From IMG/VR virus record IMGVR_UViG_3300014838_000082, positions 1 to 23,334 of that record: a stretch of DNA of 23,334 nucleotides. One strand, 5' to 3'. How positions within the stretch are numbered: the first letter of the stretch is position 1; each line of letters starts with the position of its first letter. The notes below the pieces were generated by a model. That model made no database searches and had not been told where the DNA came from. It saw nothing but the letters and a program-made list of their open reading frames with translations. Of the stretch, positions 12,511 through 20,999 are shown in pieces. A program made the translations under genes and the position numbers. This DNA comes from a virus.

Positions 12511-12708
12511 ATGATCATGACCTGCGAAGCCCAGCCCCGTCGCACATGCCCGGTCGCGTTCCCTTGCATCGCCTGTGGATCTCCGACGGCGTTCGAGCAG
12601 GTCTATTGCGCCGCCTGCCTGCGCGCGGCTGATGCGCAAGGCCACCGGGATCCCGACGCGATCGCCGAGCGTCAGTGGCTGCGCGATCAGATCGAGCGCG
12701 CAGCGTAG
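12511..12708 (+). CDS. small zinc-finger protein, 65 aa
   Basis: Residues 19-35 show CIACGSPTAFEQVYCAAC, two CxxC knuckles with a 12-residue loop, in the manner of the DksA/TraR-like or other small zinc fingers, followed by an Arg/Ala helix DAIAERQWLRDQIERA. An extra cysteine at residue 13 lies before it. It begins its own transcript to judge from the promoter candidate upstream. The function is unknown, and a DksA/TraR role can be neither shown nor excluded. Confidence 0.65.
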   Translation: MIMTCEAQPRRTCPVAFPCIACGSPTAFEQVYCAACLRAADAQGHRDPDAIAERQWLRDQIERAA

Positions 12709-12750
12709 CCCAGGAACGAGCCAAATGTACAATCGTGCAGGAGGCTCAAA

Positions 12751-12909
12751 ATGCCCATTATCCTCATCATCGTGTTGGTTCTGCTTTTCGCCGGTGGCGG
12801 CGGTTATTACGGCTATAACCGCTGGGGCTGGGGCGGTGGCGGCGGCATCAGTATCGTGACCCTGCTGGTGATCCTGCTGATCTGCTACATGCTCGGACTT
12901 TTTCGCTAG
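12751..12909 (+). CDS. 52-aa glycine-rich double-TM peptide
   Basis: A short ORF with an excellent GGAG ribosome binding site. It has a hydrophobic N-terminal stretch (MPIILIIVLVLLFAG), a glycine/tyrosine/tryptophan turn (GGGYYGYNRWGWGGGGG) and a second hydrophobic stretch (ISIVTLLVILLICYMLGLF). It is a membrane hairpin resembling the small DUF3309-like proteins, which I cannot confirm. It sits just before a membrane-anchored coiled-coil protein. A holin role is possible because of the two TM segments, but there is no direct proof. Confidence 0.7.
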   Translation: MPIILIIVLVLLFAGGGGYYGYNRWGWGGGGGISIVTLLVILLICYMLGLFR

Positions 12910-12988
12910 ATTTCACCGCGGCCCAGGCGCTCGCCGGGTCGATCCCATTCACAACGACGGAACTCGCCGGCAACGGGGGAGTCGACCA

Positions 12989-13537
12989 TTGGGCGCCCTG
13001 AATGCGACGGAAGCAATCACGATACTGAACGCCGTATTTGGGGCGGCGCTCGTTTTTGTCTCAACGCTCTACTGGACGGAAAGGAACACTCACCGCACCA
13101 AGGCGGAAGCGCTCGCTAAAGCCTCAGAGGCCCTGATGCTTCGGGTCAACGCACTCGAGAGCCAGCTGGCCCTGGTAAATCAGGCGGTCGTTCCGATCTC
13201 GACGGCGTTTCAGGCCATCCTGATCAAAGAGCTTACCCATTACCACACTCCCGAGATGGACATGCTTTTGACCAAGATCGGTCCGCCCAGCACTCTAACC
13301 CCAGTCGAAATGGAGAGGTTCGTGCAGTTGCTCGAGGCACGAACGATCGACATGGGTCCACAGATCTCTGAGGAGGAACGAGGAGCCGCAACGATTCTCC
13401 CCGTAGTGATGGTACGAGCCGCGGCCGAGTATGATCTCTTCGAACAGGCTGAAAACCTGCGGAGCACACTGGTCACGGTCGCGGTCGCGCGCCTGATGGA
13501 CCTGGGCGTGAAACTTCCAATCCAAAGAGCCGGTTGA
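12989..13537 (+). CDS. membrane-anchored coiled-coil protein, 182 aa
   Basis: Starts at a TTG with GGGGAG upstream. Residues 8-29 are a TM helix (ITILNAVFGAALVFVSTLYW), followed by a basic patch and an Ala/Glu-rich heptad-like helix (residues 36-66), then a soluble helical region that ends in a long helix (AENLRSTLVTVAVARLMDLG). The layout resembles small phage proteins near lysis genes, and also host membrane proteins. No enzyme motif. It is the last gene of the rightward block and ends only 10 bases from the convergent gene, with no visible hairpin terminator between. Confidence 0.6.
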   Translation: MGALNATEAITILNAVFGAALVFVSTLYWTERNTHRTKAEALAKASEALMLRVNALESQLALVNQAVVPISTAFQAILIKELTHYHTPEMDMLLTKIGPPSTLTPVEMERFVQLLEARTIDMGPQISEEERGAATILPVVMVRAAAEYDLFEQAENLRSTLVTVAVARLMDLGVKLPIQRAG

Positions 13538-13547
13538 AAAGTTCGCT

Positions 13548-13808
13548 CTAGGTGATCACGTGCAGAGCTCTTAGTATGGACATGATCACCAGGCCGATCA
13601 AACTGGGTGTGAGAACCCATTGGCCGAGCTTCAGGAGCGTACCGATGTCCTTTGAACGTTGCATCGCCGCGGCTTTGTCGTCCCGGAATTCTCGAATCAT
13701 GCCATCGTCTCCATCAGGACCATAAAGGTCCGGATCGACGTATTCTATCCAATCTTGCACACGTGAGAGCTCAACTTCAGCGCTTGCAGATCCCCGCTTC
13801 CAGGACAT
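13548..13808 (-). CDS. C-tail-anchored small membrane protein, 86 aa
   Basis: The N-terminal 60 residues are acidic and helical (SAEVELSRVQDWIEYVDPDL), and the C-terminal 25 residues form one TM helix (LGQWVLTPSLIGLVIMSILR). The start ATG at 13808 follows AAAGGG at a loose distance. A longer frame upstream has no start signal and is not accepted. It is the last gene of the tail-tip block and could be a late membrane protein, such as a lysis regulator. It has no recognised family. Confidence 0.55.
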   Translation of the reverse strand: MSWKRGSASAEVELSRVQDWIEYVDPDLYGPDGDDGMIREFRDDKAAAMQRSKDIGTLLKLGQWVLTPSLIGLVIMSILRALHVIT

Positions 13809-13834
13809 GGGCCCATTCCCTTTCCACGTAATTT

Positions 13835-14386
13835 TTACTTTTTGGTGGTCGCCGGAGCGGCGGTCGGCTTGTAGCTGCCCGAAATGCTCGGGGCCGCGGC
13901 GGGCGAAGGCGTCACGTTCACGCGCGCCGCTGCAGGAGTACTCGCCGGCGTCGCCGTGGGTCCATAGCTTCCTGAAATTGAGGGAGCAAGGGCAGGAACG
14001 AGAGCCGGGGTCGTCATCGTGAAAAATGCCGATGGGCGACAGGCCGAACCGCCGGCGATAAAAGTCACTGTCGCGTAGTAGCAATAGGTCGTCCCGAAGC
14101 CGACCGTCGAATCGGCGTAAAACCAAGCCGAATTCACGGTGCCGACGCTGGTGCTTTGGAGCGTAGTCGTCAAGGCCGTATATAACGAGCTGCCAGGGAT
14201 CGGGCAGGAGCTTGTGCCCGGCAAGAGCGCAGCGCGATAGAGCTGCAGCGCGCACGGGGCCGCCTGCGTACACGCGCCGTCGATCAGGGTGAGGGTTTCG
14301 GTGCCTGCCTGGGCTTGGACCCGCGGCGCAAGGCCAGCCAGGACGAACAGGACTGAGAGGGTGAACAGAAGCATACGCGTTTTCAT
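13835..14386 (-). CDS. secreted protein with internal PSISGSY repeats, 183 aa
   Basis: Starts with a Sec signal peptide (KTRMLLFTLSVLFVLAGLAP, then cleavage near VQAQA). The body has several cysteines (ACTQAAPC, SSCP, TYCYY, SACRP) that suggest disulphides and so export. The C-terminal 55 residues contain two copies of APSISGSYxPTAxPAxT joined by a Pro/Ala/Thr linker. I chose the second ATG, where GAGG is 7 bases upstream and the signal peptide begins. A signal peptide on a gene beside phage fibre genes is unusual. It could be a host-surface changing factor, or a fibre gene derived from a host adhesin. Confidence 0.65.
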   Translation of the reverse strand: MKTRMLLFTLSVLFVLAGLAPRVQAQAGTETLTLIDGACTQAAPCALQLYRAALLPGTSSCPIPGSSLYTALTTTLQSTSVGTVNSAWFYADSTVGFGTTYCYYATVTFIAGGSACRPSAFFTMTTPALVPALAPSISGSYGPTATPASTPAAARVNVTPSPAAAPSISGSYKPTAAPATTKK

Positions 14387-14400
14387 AGGTTCCTCGTTTA

Positions 14401-14646
14401 CTAAAGATTCCATGCGAAAGCGATGGCCAGATCCGCCTGTTGGTACCTTTCGGCGGCGCCCATGTTGTAGTGCCTAACCGCCAATTCATCGTAACGCGAG
14501 ATGCACCCGTCGAGCGCGCGCACCAGGCGGTCGGGGCAACGGACGGACGGAACGCTGTGCTGGTTTACCACAACCTGCAGAGCCTTCAGGTCGCGCACCA
14601 GGGCGAATGCGTCTCGGACAAATATCGGGTCGTGTGGTTTCAGCAT
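14401..14646 (-). CDS. hypothetical protein, 81 aa
   Basis: An unrecognised soluble helical protein with a good AAGG ribosome binding site. It has two cysteines (residues 37 and 48) and a C-terminal helix rich in Ala. The spacing to the genes on both sides (10 and 14 bases) supports co-transcription with the fibre gene. It may be a fibre assembly chaperone in view of its place next to fibre genes, but this rests on position alone. Confidence 0.55.
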   Translation of the reverse strand: MLKPHDPIFVRDAFALVRDLKALQVVVNQHSVPSVRCPDRLVRALDGCISRYDELAVRHYNMGAAERYQQADLAIAFAWNL

Positions 14647-14656
14647 GGTGGGCGCC

Positions 14657-16411
14657 TTAATTCAGACCATAAAGTGTCGCTGTCGTTCCAGAAGGAAGGT
14701 TACTTCCAGACTGTGTTTTGACGCTGATGGACGTAATCGCTGCGGTTCCGCCAAACCAAGATCCGCCACAGCTTCCCCCGGCTTGGCCGATGCCAAAATT
14801 GTTATAGGCAAAGGTGGAAACTACGCCGTTGTTCCCGCTCGCAGAGGTGTAGTTCATGATCTTTATGTCGGCAAAGGCATTGATGCCAGCGCCACTCTGC
14901 CCCGACCCAGAGATGGCTAAGTACGAGGCGGATCCGGAATGATCGAGCGTCGTGATGGTCGTCGACGGGTAAAACTCCATGCACTGAAACGAGTAGTGCG
15001 CGGCCCCGTCAGAGTTGAAACTGATCACCAATTCGTCGTTGCTTCCGCTCGCGGAACCGCCCGAGACAATCAATTCGAGGGTAGCGTAGCTGCCGGGAAT
15101 CGCAGAGAACGTGATCGTTGACGTCGGACTGGAAAGTACGGTCTGCGCAATCTTGGTCAGGGCGCCAGAACCGCCTGCACCTGGCTGGTAGCTCGGCATT
15201 CCCCCCGGACCATTGGAGGTCAACACATCGCCGGTCGTTCCAGGATGGAGGGCCTGGAGCTGGCCGTCTGGACCGCCTACGATCAGATCGCCCTGGCCGA
15301 TTGCCGCGGAACTCGCTAGCGGTTTCAGCGCAATAATCCCGGCGTACTCGCCGCCCCCCGTTGGCGAATAACTCACGGTGTCCGAGACGCTGCCCGCGCC
15401 TGGTTCGAGTCCGTACCAGCTGTTGTAAGTCAGCGCCGATGCGATCAGGCCGGAACTCACCCAGCCGGTGTAGCCATTGGCCTCGGTCATCGTAGAACCA
15501 CCAAGGCCGGTTCGCGTGGCGCCTTCGACAAAAATAAAGTCGTACGCCAGGGTCGTCGCCACCGATCCGGTGGCCTGGGTGGCGTTGTTCGTCGTGTTTT
15601 GCCCTGAGTTGTACGCATCCACGCACGACGAAACGGCCACATTCGCAACCTCGTAAGCCGCCTGGATGGTTCCTCCGCTGGCGCTGGTGATCGTCGTCGG
15701 GCCGCCAACCGCGTTGCAGGCCACAAACGAATCAATCTCGAAGTTCCCCACAACGTCCTGTGTATTCGTGAGAATGAAGGTGTCGCCCTGGAGGTCGGTC
15801 GGCGTCGCGTTGCAATTGCCGGAAGATCCGTGATCGCACGTGAAGATCAGGGCCGATCCGGCGCTAACTGGATTCGGCAAAGGCGTGCCACAGGGCCCAG
15901 ATCCGCAACTATTCTGATTCGATTGCACGACCACCGGAGCGGCGTTGCTGCGCGTGAGCACCGCGCCTCTCTCGGTGAAGTAGTTAGTGCCATCGGTCCA
16001 GATCCAGCTTCCCATCGCTGGGTTCATCTGGGCCGCACCGAGAACCCCATCGAGAGTGAGACTTCCAGGAACCGTAATGCCGAGGGGAACGATGCCTATA
16101 TTCTGCACATCAATTGCCCAGGTCGATGATGGCGAGGTAGAAGGCAGCGTGAGCGAACAAGCGGATGCGCAGTTGAAAACGATCAGCTTGCCGTTGTCTC
16201 CGGAAACGGCTGTATAGCTCGCAGTCTTGACGTTGACCCCCGCCAGACCGCCGCTCCCAGCGCCGTTAGGAACGCAGGTATTCGTCGGCGGCGAGTAAAC
16301 GCAGCCCGTCGAGCCAGTGGGCCACTTGATCTGGTTCGGGTTGATTTTGGTCTGCGCCTGCGCGCCGAGCGCAGCGACCACCAGCAGGCTAATACCAATA
16401 AACCGCTTCAT
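14657..16411 (-). CDS. fibre/adhesin-like protein with Sec signal, 584 aa
   Basis: Residues 1-20 are a typical signal peptide (KRFIGISLLVVAALGAQAQ). Then comes a beta-rich region, with residues about 60-150 resembling a tail-fibre domain (ASYTAVSGDNGKLIVFN and SWIWTDGTNYFTERG). Residues 158-365 form an adhesin-like domain with GGPTTITS and an ending GIIALKP. The C-terminus (420-584) is a jelly-roll-like fibre domain starting near TFSAIPGSYATLEL. The protein overlaps the upstream collar-like gene by 23 bases. The order suggests a host-range protein of the tail tip, or a secreted host-derived adhesin carried by the phage. The signal peptide is unexpected for a virion part. Confidence 0.62.
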   Translation of the reverse strand: MKRFIGISLLVVAALGAQAQTKINPNQIKWPTGSTGCVYSPPTNTCVPNGAGSGGLAGVNVKTASYTAVSGDNGKLIVFNCASACSLTLPSTSPSSTWAIDVQNIGIVPLGITVPGSLTLDGVLGAAQMNPAMGSWIWTDGTNYFTERGAVLTRSNAAPVVVQSNQNSCGSGPCGTPLPNPVSAGSALIFTCDHGSSGNCNATPTDLQGDTFILTNTQDVVGNFEIDSFVACNAVGGPTTITSASGGTIQAAYEVANVAVSSCVDAYNSGQNTTNNATQATGSVATTLAYDFIFVEGATRTGLGGSTMTEANGYTGWVSSGLIASALTYNSWYGLEPGAGSVSDTVSYSPTGGGEYAGIIALKPLASSAAIGQGDLIVGGPDGQLQALHPGTTGDVLTSNGPGGMPSYQPGAGGSGALTKIAQTVLSSPTSTITFSAIPGSYATLELIVSGGSASGSNDELVISFNSDGAAHYSFQCMEFYPSTTITTLDHSGSASYLAISGSGQSGAGINAFADIKIMNYTSASGNNGVVSTFAYNNFGIGQAGGSCGGSWFGGTAAITSISVKTQSGSNLPSGTTATLYGLN

Positions 16412-16847
16412 AGAGATCTCCAGGATCTGCTGCAGTTGTGAGGGTGATGGCGGTCCCGATATATGAGAAATCGGGGGTCAGACCCAGCGTGGTGAGCCGT
16501 TGCCCGTTCAAAAACAATCCTACCAGCGTCGCCGGCGCATGGGCGAAGGCCCCGGATGTGCCGGTCATGGTGATGAGTTCGTCCTCAAACGTCCCGAGGC
16601 CGCCCCCGGCCGGAACCGCAAAGGTGCCGTCGGCCTTAAGAAACTTTCCGGCCGCCGCGGATCCGGCAGGCGCCGGCGGCACGTTCCCAGCTTTGCCGCC
16701 CGTTCCCGTGTCGCCGACCATCACCGGATCCGTCGCCGAGATGTTGACCGTGGGCGAACCGGCGTCGTCGGCAAAGACCACGTTCTGCAGGCCAGTGGCC
16801 GCCGCCGGCGTGGTCGCGTTTAGGTTGGCTGTCGTTGCAAGGCTCAT
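16389..16847 (-). CDS. tail fibre/collar-like protein, 152 aa
   Basis: The N-terminal 80 residues (TTPAAATGLQNVVFADDAGS, then a region ending in AAAGKFLKADGTFAVP) follow an outline common in phage fibre adaptors. The C-terminal part (ALFLNG-type strand VGLFLNGQRLT, DFSYIGTAITLTTAAD) resembles fibre domains that end in a short strand. AAGGAG is just upstream of the ATG. Between the giant tail-tip gene and the long fibre gene, it is a sensible linker of fibre to tip. The assignment is by pattern. Confidence 0.65.
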   Translation of the reverse strand: MSLATTANLNATTPAAATGLQNVVFADDAGSPTVNISATDPVMVGDTGTGGKAGNVPPAPAGSAAAGKFLKADGTFAVPAGGGLGTFEDELITMTGTSGAFAHAPATLVGLFLNGQRLTTLGLTPDFSYIGTAITLTTAADPGDLYEAVYWY

Positions 16848-16857
16848 GGTTCGCTCC

Positions 16858-19800
16858 TTAAGCTGCCCCCGGTACGCCGGTGGGCACGTAGATCGATGGT
16901 GTCACATCGCCCAGCGACTGAAGGGCGGCCCCAAACGTGTTGAAGGTGCATACCTTGAAGTAGAGCACCTGGCCGATATAGGCCGGCGGCATCGTCATCT
17001 TCAGTATCCCGGCCTGGCTGGGCCCGACCACCGCAAACCGCGAGCCTGCGGGGTGGTCGACGCCGACGCCGCTCGAGCTGGGCGCGTTGAAGATGGAGCG
17101 CCGCAGGAAGTTCCCAGAGCCCGTCGCCTCGAGCGTGTACGCGCTCGGGCCGGTGAGGATGAGGGCGCCGTAGGTCATGAGTTCGTAACCGAAGCCGCCG
17201 CCGCCGCCGGCCGCGGCGACTGCCGTGCCGTTCACCTTGAGTGAATCCAGGAGCCCGATCGCAACGCCGTCCACCTCGAGGGCCGGCGGATCTCCACCCG
17301 CAACGCCGGCGCCGTTGACTTCGAGCACCAGCGCGCCGCCCTCAACGTAGCAGGGCACCTCGAGGTTGTTTTCAACCGCGGTCGAATTTGCCTGGAGGTC
17401 GCCGTTCGACTCGGCCAGATTCACCTCGAGGTTATTCGTCGTGTCGGGATCGGTGGCGGCCGGCCAGTCGGCCACCAGGCTGCCCGTAACCGCGGATCCG
17501 ACCACAACGTTTGAATTGCCGTCCGCGCCGCCGGGCGCCGGGCTGTAGCTCGAGCCGCCGTCCGTCGAAATGAATACCTGCGCGCCGCCGAAGTTCGGAT
17601 CGTCGCTCGAGACCACAACCCAAAGCTGGTCGCCAGAGTTCCCGGGAAAGAGCCCAGGCGTGGGCTCAAAGATGATCGGCGTGTTGGCATCGCCGGCGCT
17701 CCGCTGGGTGTTTACCGGATTCGGCGCCGGCGTCGACGCTGCGAGCAGGGTGGGCGCGCACATCCCATAAACGAAGGGCTCGGCCGTGCCGGCGAAGCTG
17801 CCGTCGTCCTGCTCGTTGTAGCTCGTGATCCGGACCGGGACGCCGGTGATGCCCTGGAGCTCATCCGTCAAGGTCACCAGGTCCATCGGCGAAAGTAGCG
17901 ACCAGCGCGCCGTGGTCGTGAAACTCCACACGTCGCCGCCGTACTGGTTCCGGCGAACCTGGATGCCGAGGACGGTGCGCGCGATCGAGGGGTCCTGGAT
18001 CGCGTTGTTTGTGACCGGGTCGGCCTTCCGAACCCCATAGAGCCCGAGCGAGGCCGGATCTGGGGTCTGCACCGTGACCTGGGCATAGTTCGCGTTGCGG
18101 TCGAAGCACTGCATCTGGAGCACGTTCGGCAGATCGATCCGGACCGCGGTATCGAGCGACGGGCAGTCGGACATGATGAAATCGCCATTGTCGGCGTCGA
18201 GATCCGCGACGGGCCCCGCGCCCGTGGGCGCCCGATAGAACGCTCCGTTGCCGGCGGCCGAGGCCTCGGAGTAGGGATAGAGATAGAATTTCGCGCCCAG
18301 GAACACGGGGGCGGCGTTGGCGGCGCTGCAGAGCGTCTTGATCCAATCCGACGCCGAGGACTGCGAATTCATCGTGAGGGAGCCCCAGAGCCCGTTAGCG
18401 CGGCACTGCGCGCGCACCAGGTCAAAGGACGGCACGTCGACGAAGTCGCCCAGGGGCCGAGGGTACGGCACGGGCTCGGTGGCCTTGATGGCGATCAGGG
18501 CGATCGAGTCCGGCGCGCCGCCGGCGCCCGCAGCCGAAAACGCACCAGGCGAGTGAATGACCCGTTCCTGCATCTGAAACGTGCCCGGAGACCGGCCGGC
18601 GAAGTTTTCCGGGGTCACCGCGCGCCACAGGGGCTGGTCCGCCACCGCCGTGGCACCGCCAGCAGCGTAGAGCGAGATAGCCAGCAGGTAGGCAGGCAAA
18701 CCCTCGGCGACGCTGCTAGAGGCCTGTGCAGGCCCGCTGGACGACGTCGCCACAGCATCGACCGCCTCGCCGCCCAGGTACCCGGGGGGCGTCGCGTAAC
18801 TTATCCGCAAAAACACCGTGCACCCGAAGCTGCCGGTATAGTTCGTGAGCTGGATGGTCGCCTCAAACTGGAAGCTACAAACGAAGGCGTTAAAGTCCGC
18901 CTCGGTCGTGCCGATGCTGGCGCCGATGAATTCACTGCTGCCGTTGGGAAAGCTGCCGACGCCGAGCCCGGAGACGTTGAAGGCAAGCGGATTTCCCGGG
19001 CTTCCGCTGTAGTCGAGGTCATAGCCGACCACGGGCTCAATGGCCGTGACGGTCACGCCGGCAGGCAGACCAGGCCACGCCGCGCCCCCGTACGTCAAAA
19101 CGGCGTTAACGCCCTCGTAGATGTTGAACGGGGGATAAACGCCCGTGACGGCCATGGCACCGGCCCCATCGGTGACCGTTGCAGTGGCGGTATTGACCTC
19201 TGAAGGGCCACAGGTGGCGGATCCGCTGCCGGGAACCTTAACCATCACCGAATTGCCGATCGAGTTCCCGACGCCGCCGATCTCGAGGATGGCCATGCCC
19301 CAGGACCCCGAGGCGCCGGCGACCGTAACCGTGTTCGGGCCGCCGGCGGCATAGGCATACCAGACCTGGTAGCCCAGCCCCAAGCCGTAGACGGGCGTCC
19401 AGGTCTCGCCGTTCGCCGAGCTGATGGTGAGCACCCCCGCACCCGTGGCCGTGGCCACCAGGACGTTACCCTGGGCGTTGGGCATATCGAACATCATCGG
19501 GGGCAGCGCCGCGGTGGCGCTCGCGTCTACCTTCTTCTGGATCGTGCCCGGCAGGTCGTAGCTCGAGAGTCCGCGCTCCATCTGGGTCGCGGCCGGCTGG
19601 GGCTGGACCGAGGTGTCGGCCGCGATCGCCGCCTGGGCCATGCCGGACTTGTAGATGTCCTCGATCATGTCCACAAAGTCGGCGTCGCCCGTCGGGTACA
19701 CCCCCCATTTGAAAGCAACCTCCGGAGTAAGCTGCGGGATTGCACCCGAGGAGCCGAGATCGAGTTCTGAGCTTTGCAAGCCGGCGAAGTGTGGATAAAT

Positions 19801-20529
19801 GATCTGCTGGGCCGCGTTGAAGCCGTTCGCGTACTCGTCGCCAGATCCAAGCTGGGGCTCGAAGGCCATGGCCAGCCGCGCGATCGGCGACTGGTTCGAG
19901 GTCGCCGCGGTGAGCTGCGCATAGTAGACATTCACCGTGCCGGCCGGGAAAGACTCGGCGTCGAGGTGAACGGTCGCGCCCATGCCCTGCTGCCAGCGAT
20001 AACAGAACGGCCAGGTCCGGTAGCTCATTGGATCGCTGGGATCCGGCCCGACCTCCAGTTCGTTCCAGAGCGGGATCTCCCAGGAGCCGGAGAGCGTCTG
20101 CGGACCCTGGCCGCCGTAGTCGTCGACCGAGAAACTGTAGCTCGCGACCAGCGTCACGGCGATCACAAAATAGAAGTTGGAGTCGGTGACCGTGAGCGAC
20201 TGCCGGCCGCCGGCCTGAGAGAACGACTGGTGCGTAAAGGCCAGCGGGGTGTTTGACCCGTTATTCATGACCTGGAGCACGCCGCGGATCGGATTGTGCC
20301 CCAGGAGAAAATCGATGCACTCGCAGTAGTTCGTGATCCCTTTTTTGCTCTGTTTAAACTTCTTCGTTCCGCCGCCGCCCTGGCGCAAATTGGCCGCCCA
20401 GATGGCGAGCAGGTTCGACTGAGTCTGCCCGTAGCCCACCGGGATCGTCGCCCCGTAGGCCGAGGCCTGAAGAAGCGACCCCATCGCCGTGGGCCGCTGC
20501 GATGCCTGAGATTTGAAGGTGGCCGTCAT
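16858..20529 (-). CDS. giant tail-tip protein (gpJ-like, PF13550-type) with adhesin insert
   Basis: A 1223-residue central tail-tip protein. The N-terminal 310 residues (ASAYGATIPVGYGQTQSNLL, FLLGHNPIRGVLQV, IIYPHFAG, DMIEDIYKSGM) and the part from about 698 (SFDLVRAQCRANGLWGSLTM, SDWIKTLCSAANAAPVFLGA, YGVRKADPV, VRRNQYGG) read as a phage tail hub of the gpJ / GTA gp15 kind. Residues 320-697 are a large insertion with two adhesin-like parts (GGPNTVTV at 396-403 and SIALIAIKA near 675). The C-terminus ends in an FN3-like segment (YIGQVLYFKVCTFNTFGAAL). ATGA overlap with the NlpC gene. It forms the tip that contacts the host and may pass DNA or hydrolase into the cell. Confidence 0.82.
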   Translation of the reverse strand: MTATFKSQASQRPTAMGSLLQASAYGATIPVGYGQTQSNLLAIWAANLRQGGGGTKKFKQSKKGITNYCECIDFLLGHNPIRGVLQVMNNGSNTPLAFTHQSFSQAGGRQSLTVTDSNFYFVIAVTLVASYSFSVDDYGGQGPQTLSGSWEIPLWNELEVGPDPSDPMSYRTWPFCYRWQQGMGATVHLDAESFPAGTVNVYYAQLTAATSNQSPIARLAMAFEPQLGSGDEYANGFNAAQQIIYPHFAGLQSSELDLGSSGAIPQLTPEVAFKWGVYPTGDADFVDMIEDIYKSGMAQAAIAADTSVQPQPAATQMERGLSSYDLPGTIQKKVDASATAALPPMMFDMPNAQGNVLVATATGAGVLTISSANGETWTPVYGLGLGYQVWYAYAAGGPNTVTVAGASGSWGMAILEIGGVGNSIGNSVMVKVPGSGSATCGPSEVNTATATVTDGAGAMAVTGVYPPFNIYEGVNAVLTYGGAAWPGLPAGVTVTAIEPVVGYDLDYSGSPGNPLAFNVSGLGVGSFPNGSSEFIGASIGTTEADFNAFVCSFQFEATIQLTNYTGSFGCTVFLRISYATPPGYLGGEAVDAVATSSSGPAQASSSVAEGLPAYLLAISLYAAGGATAVADQPLWRAVTPENFAGRSPGTFQMQERVIHSPGAFSAAGAGGAPDSIALIAIKATEPVPYPRPLGDFVDVPSFDLVRAQCRANGLWGSLTMNSQSSASDWIKTLCSAANAAPVFLGAKFYLYPYSEASAAGNGAFYRAPTGAGPVADLDADNGDFIMSDCPSLDTAVRIDLPNVLQMQCFDRNANYAQVTVQTPDPASLGLYGVRKADPVTNNAIQDPSIARTVLGIQVRRNQYGGDVWSFTTTARWSLLSPMDLVTLTDELQGITGVPVRITSYNEQDDGSFAGTAEPFVYGMCAPTLLAASTPAPNPVNTQRSAGDANTPIIFEPTPGLFPGNSGDQLWVVVSSDDPNFGGAQVFISTDGGSSYSPAPGGADGNSNVVVGSAVTGSLVADWPAATDPDTTNNLEVNLAESNGDLQANSTAVENNLEVPCYVEGGALVLEVNGAGVAGGDPPALEVDGVAIGLLDSLKVNGTAVAAAGGGGGFGYELMTYGALILTGPSAYTLEATGSGNFLRRSIFNAPSSSGVGVDHPAGSRFAVVGPSQAGILKMTMPPAYIGQVLYFKVCTFNTFGAALQSLGDVTPSIYVPTGVPGAA

Positions 20530-20999
20530 CGTCCAGGCTCCATCTTAGCGAAAGGATCGAATACTTCCATCGGCCGGAAGGCGGTCAGCTTATGCGTGGT
20601 GAGGGTGATTTCATGCACCCCGTCCGCGCCGGCGTGGATGCCATGTGGCCATATGGTAACGATCGCCCCGTGGTTAAAGACCTTGCTCCCTACCACCCGA
20701 AACAGCACCAGGTCGCCCGGCTGGGCCTGAGAGTCCGCCCGGCAAAGAGTGAGCGCGGCATCGAACCCGAAGCGCACCAGGCCCCGAAGATAGCGCTCGT
20801 TGGCATCGTGCAAAAACCAGTCGTGATGGTAGCCCTCAAGGTTTTTCCAGAGGTCGGCCGGCGCGGCGCCGATCTCGATCAGGTAGCAGCCGAGGAGAGT
20901 GGCGCAGTCGACGCCGGCGCCCTTCAGCCGGCCGCCCAGGACGTAAGGCGTGCTCAGGAACGATCGCGCGATTTCAATGGCCTCAGTCCGGGTCTTCAT
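20526..20999 (-). CDS. NlpC/P60 tail-tip peptidase
   Basis: A 157-residue cysteine peptidase of the NlpC/P60 fold, as in lambda K and GTA gp14. Catalytic Cys 32 is in GVDCATLLG, His 110 in VFNHGAIV, and the strand after the His (IHAGADGVHE) carries a possible third residue. Upstream is ALSTPYVLGGRLKGAG, typical of the fold. It would cut peptide cross-links locally while the tail penetrates the wall. It is placed between the DUF2163-side small gene and the giant tip gene, the usual order. Start ATG at 20999; the stop overlaps the tip gene start (ATGA). Confidence 0.88.
   Translation of the reverse strand: MKTRTEAIEIARSFLSTPYVLGGRLKGAGVDCATLLGCYLIEIGAAPADLWKNLEGYHHDWFLHDANERYLRGLVRFGFDAALTLCRADSQAQPGDLVLFRVVGSKVFNHGAIVTIWPHGIHAGADGVHEITLTTHKLTAFRPMEVFDPFAKMEPGR

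Noticed and set aside
12751-12909. Naming the glycine-rich double-TM peptide a holin
   Set aside because: Two TM segments alone do not prove it, and the lysis enzyme is in another operon. Kept as an unnamed membrane peptide.
13538-13547. Bidirectional terminator between the convergent operons
   Set aside because: Only ten bases separate the genes and I found no stem-loop with a T run there.
13548-14489. A 313-codon frame covering the small membrane protein at its end
   Set aside because: Only the last 86 codons have a plausible start and protein-like sequence. The upstream part is a shadow of the secreted protein gene.
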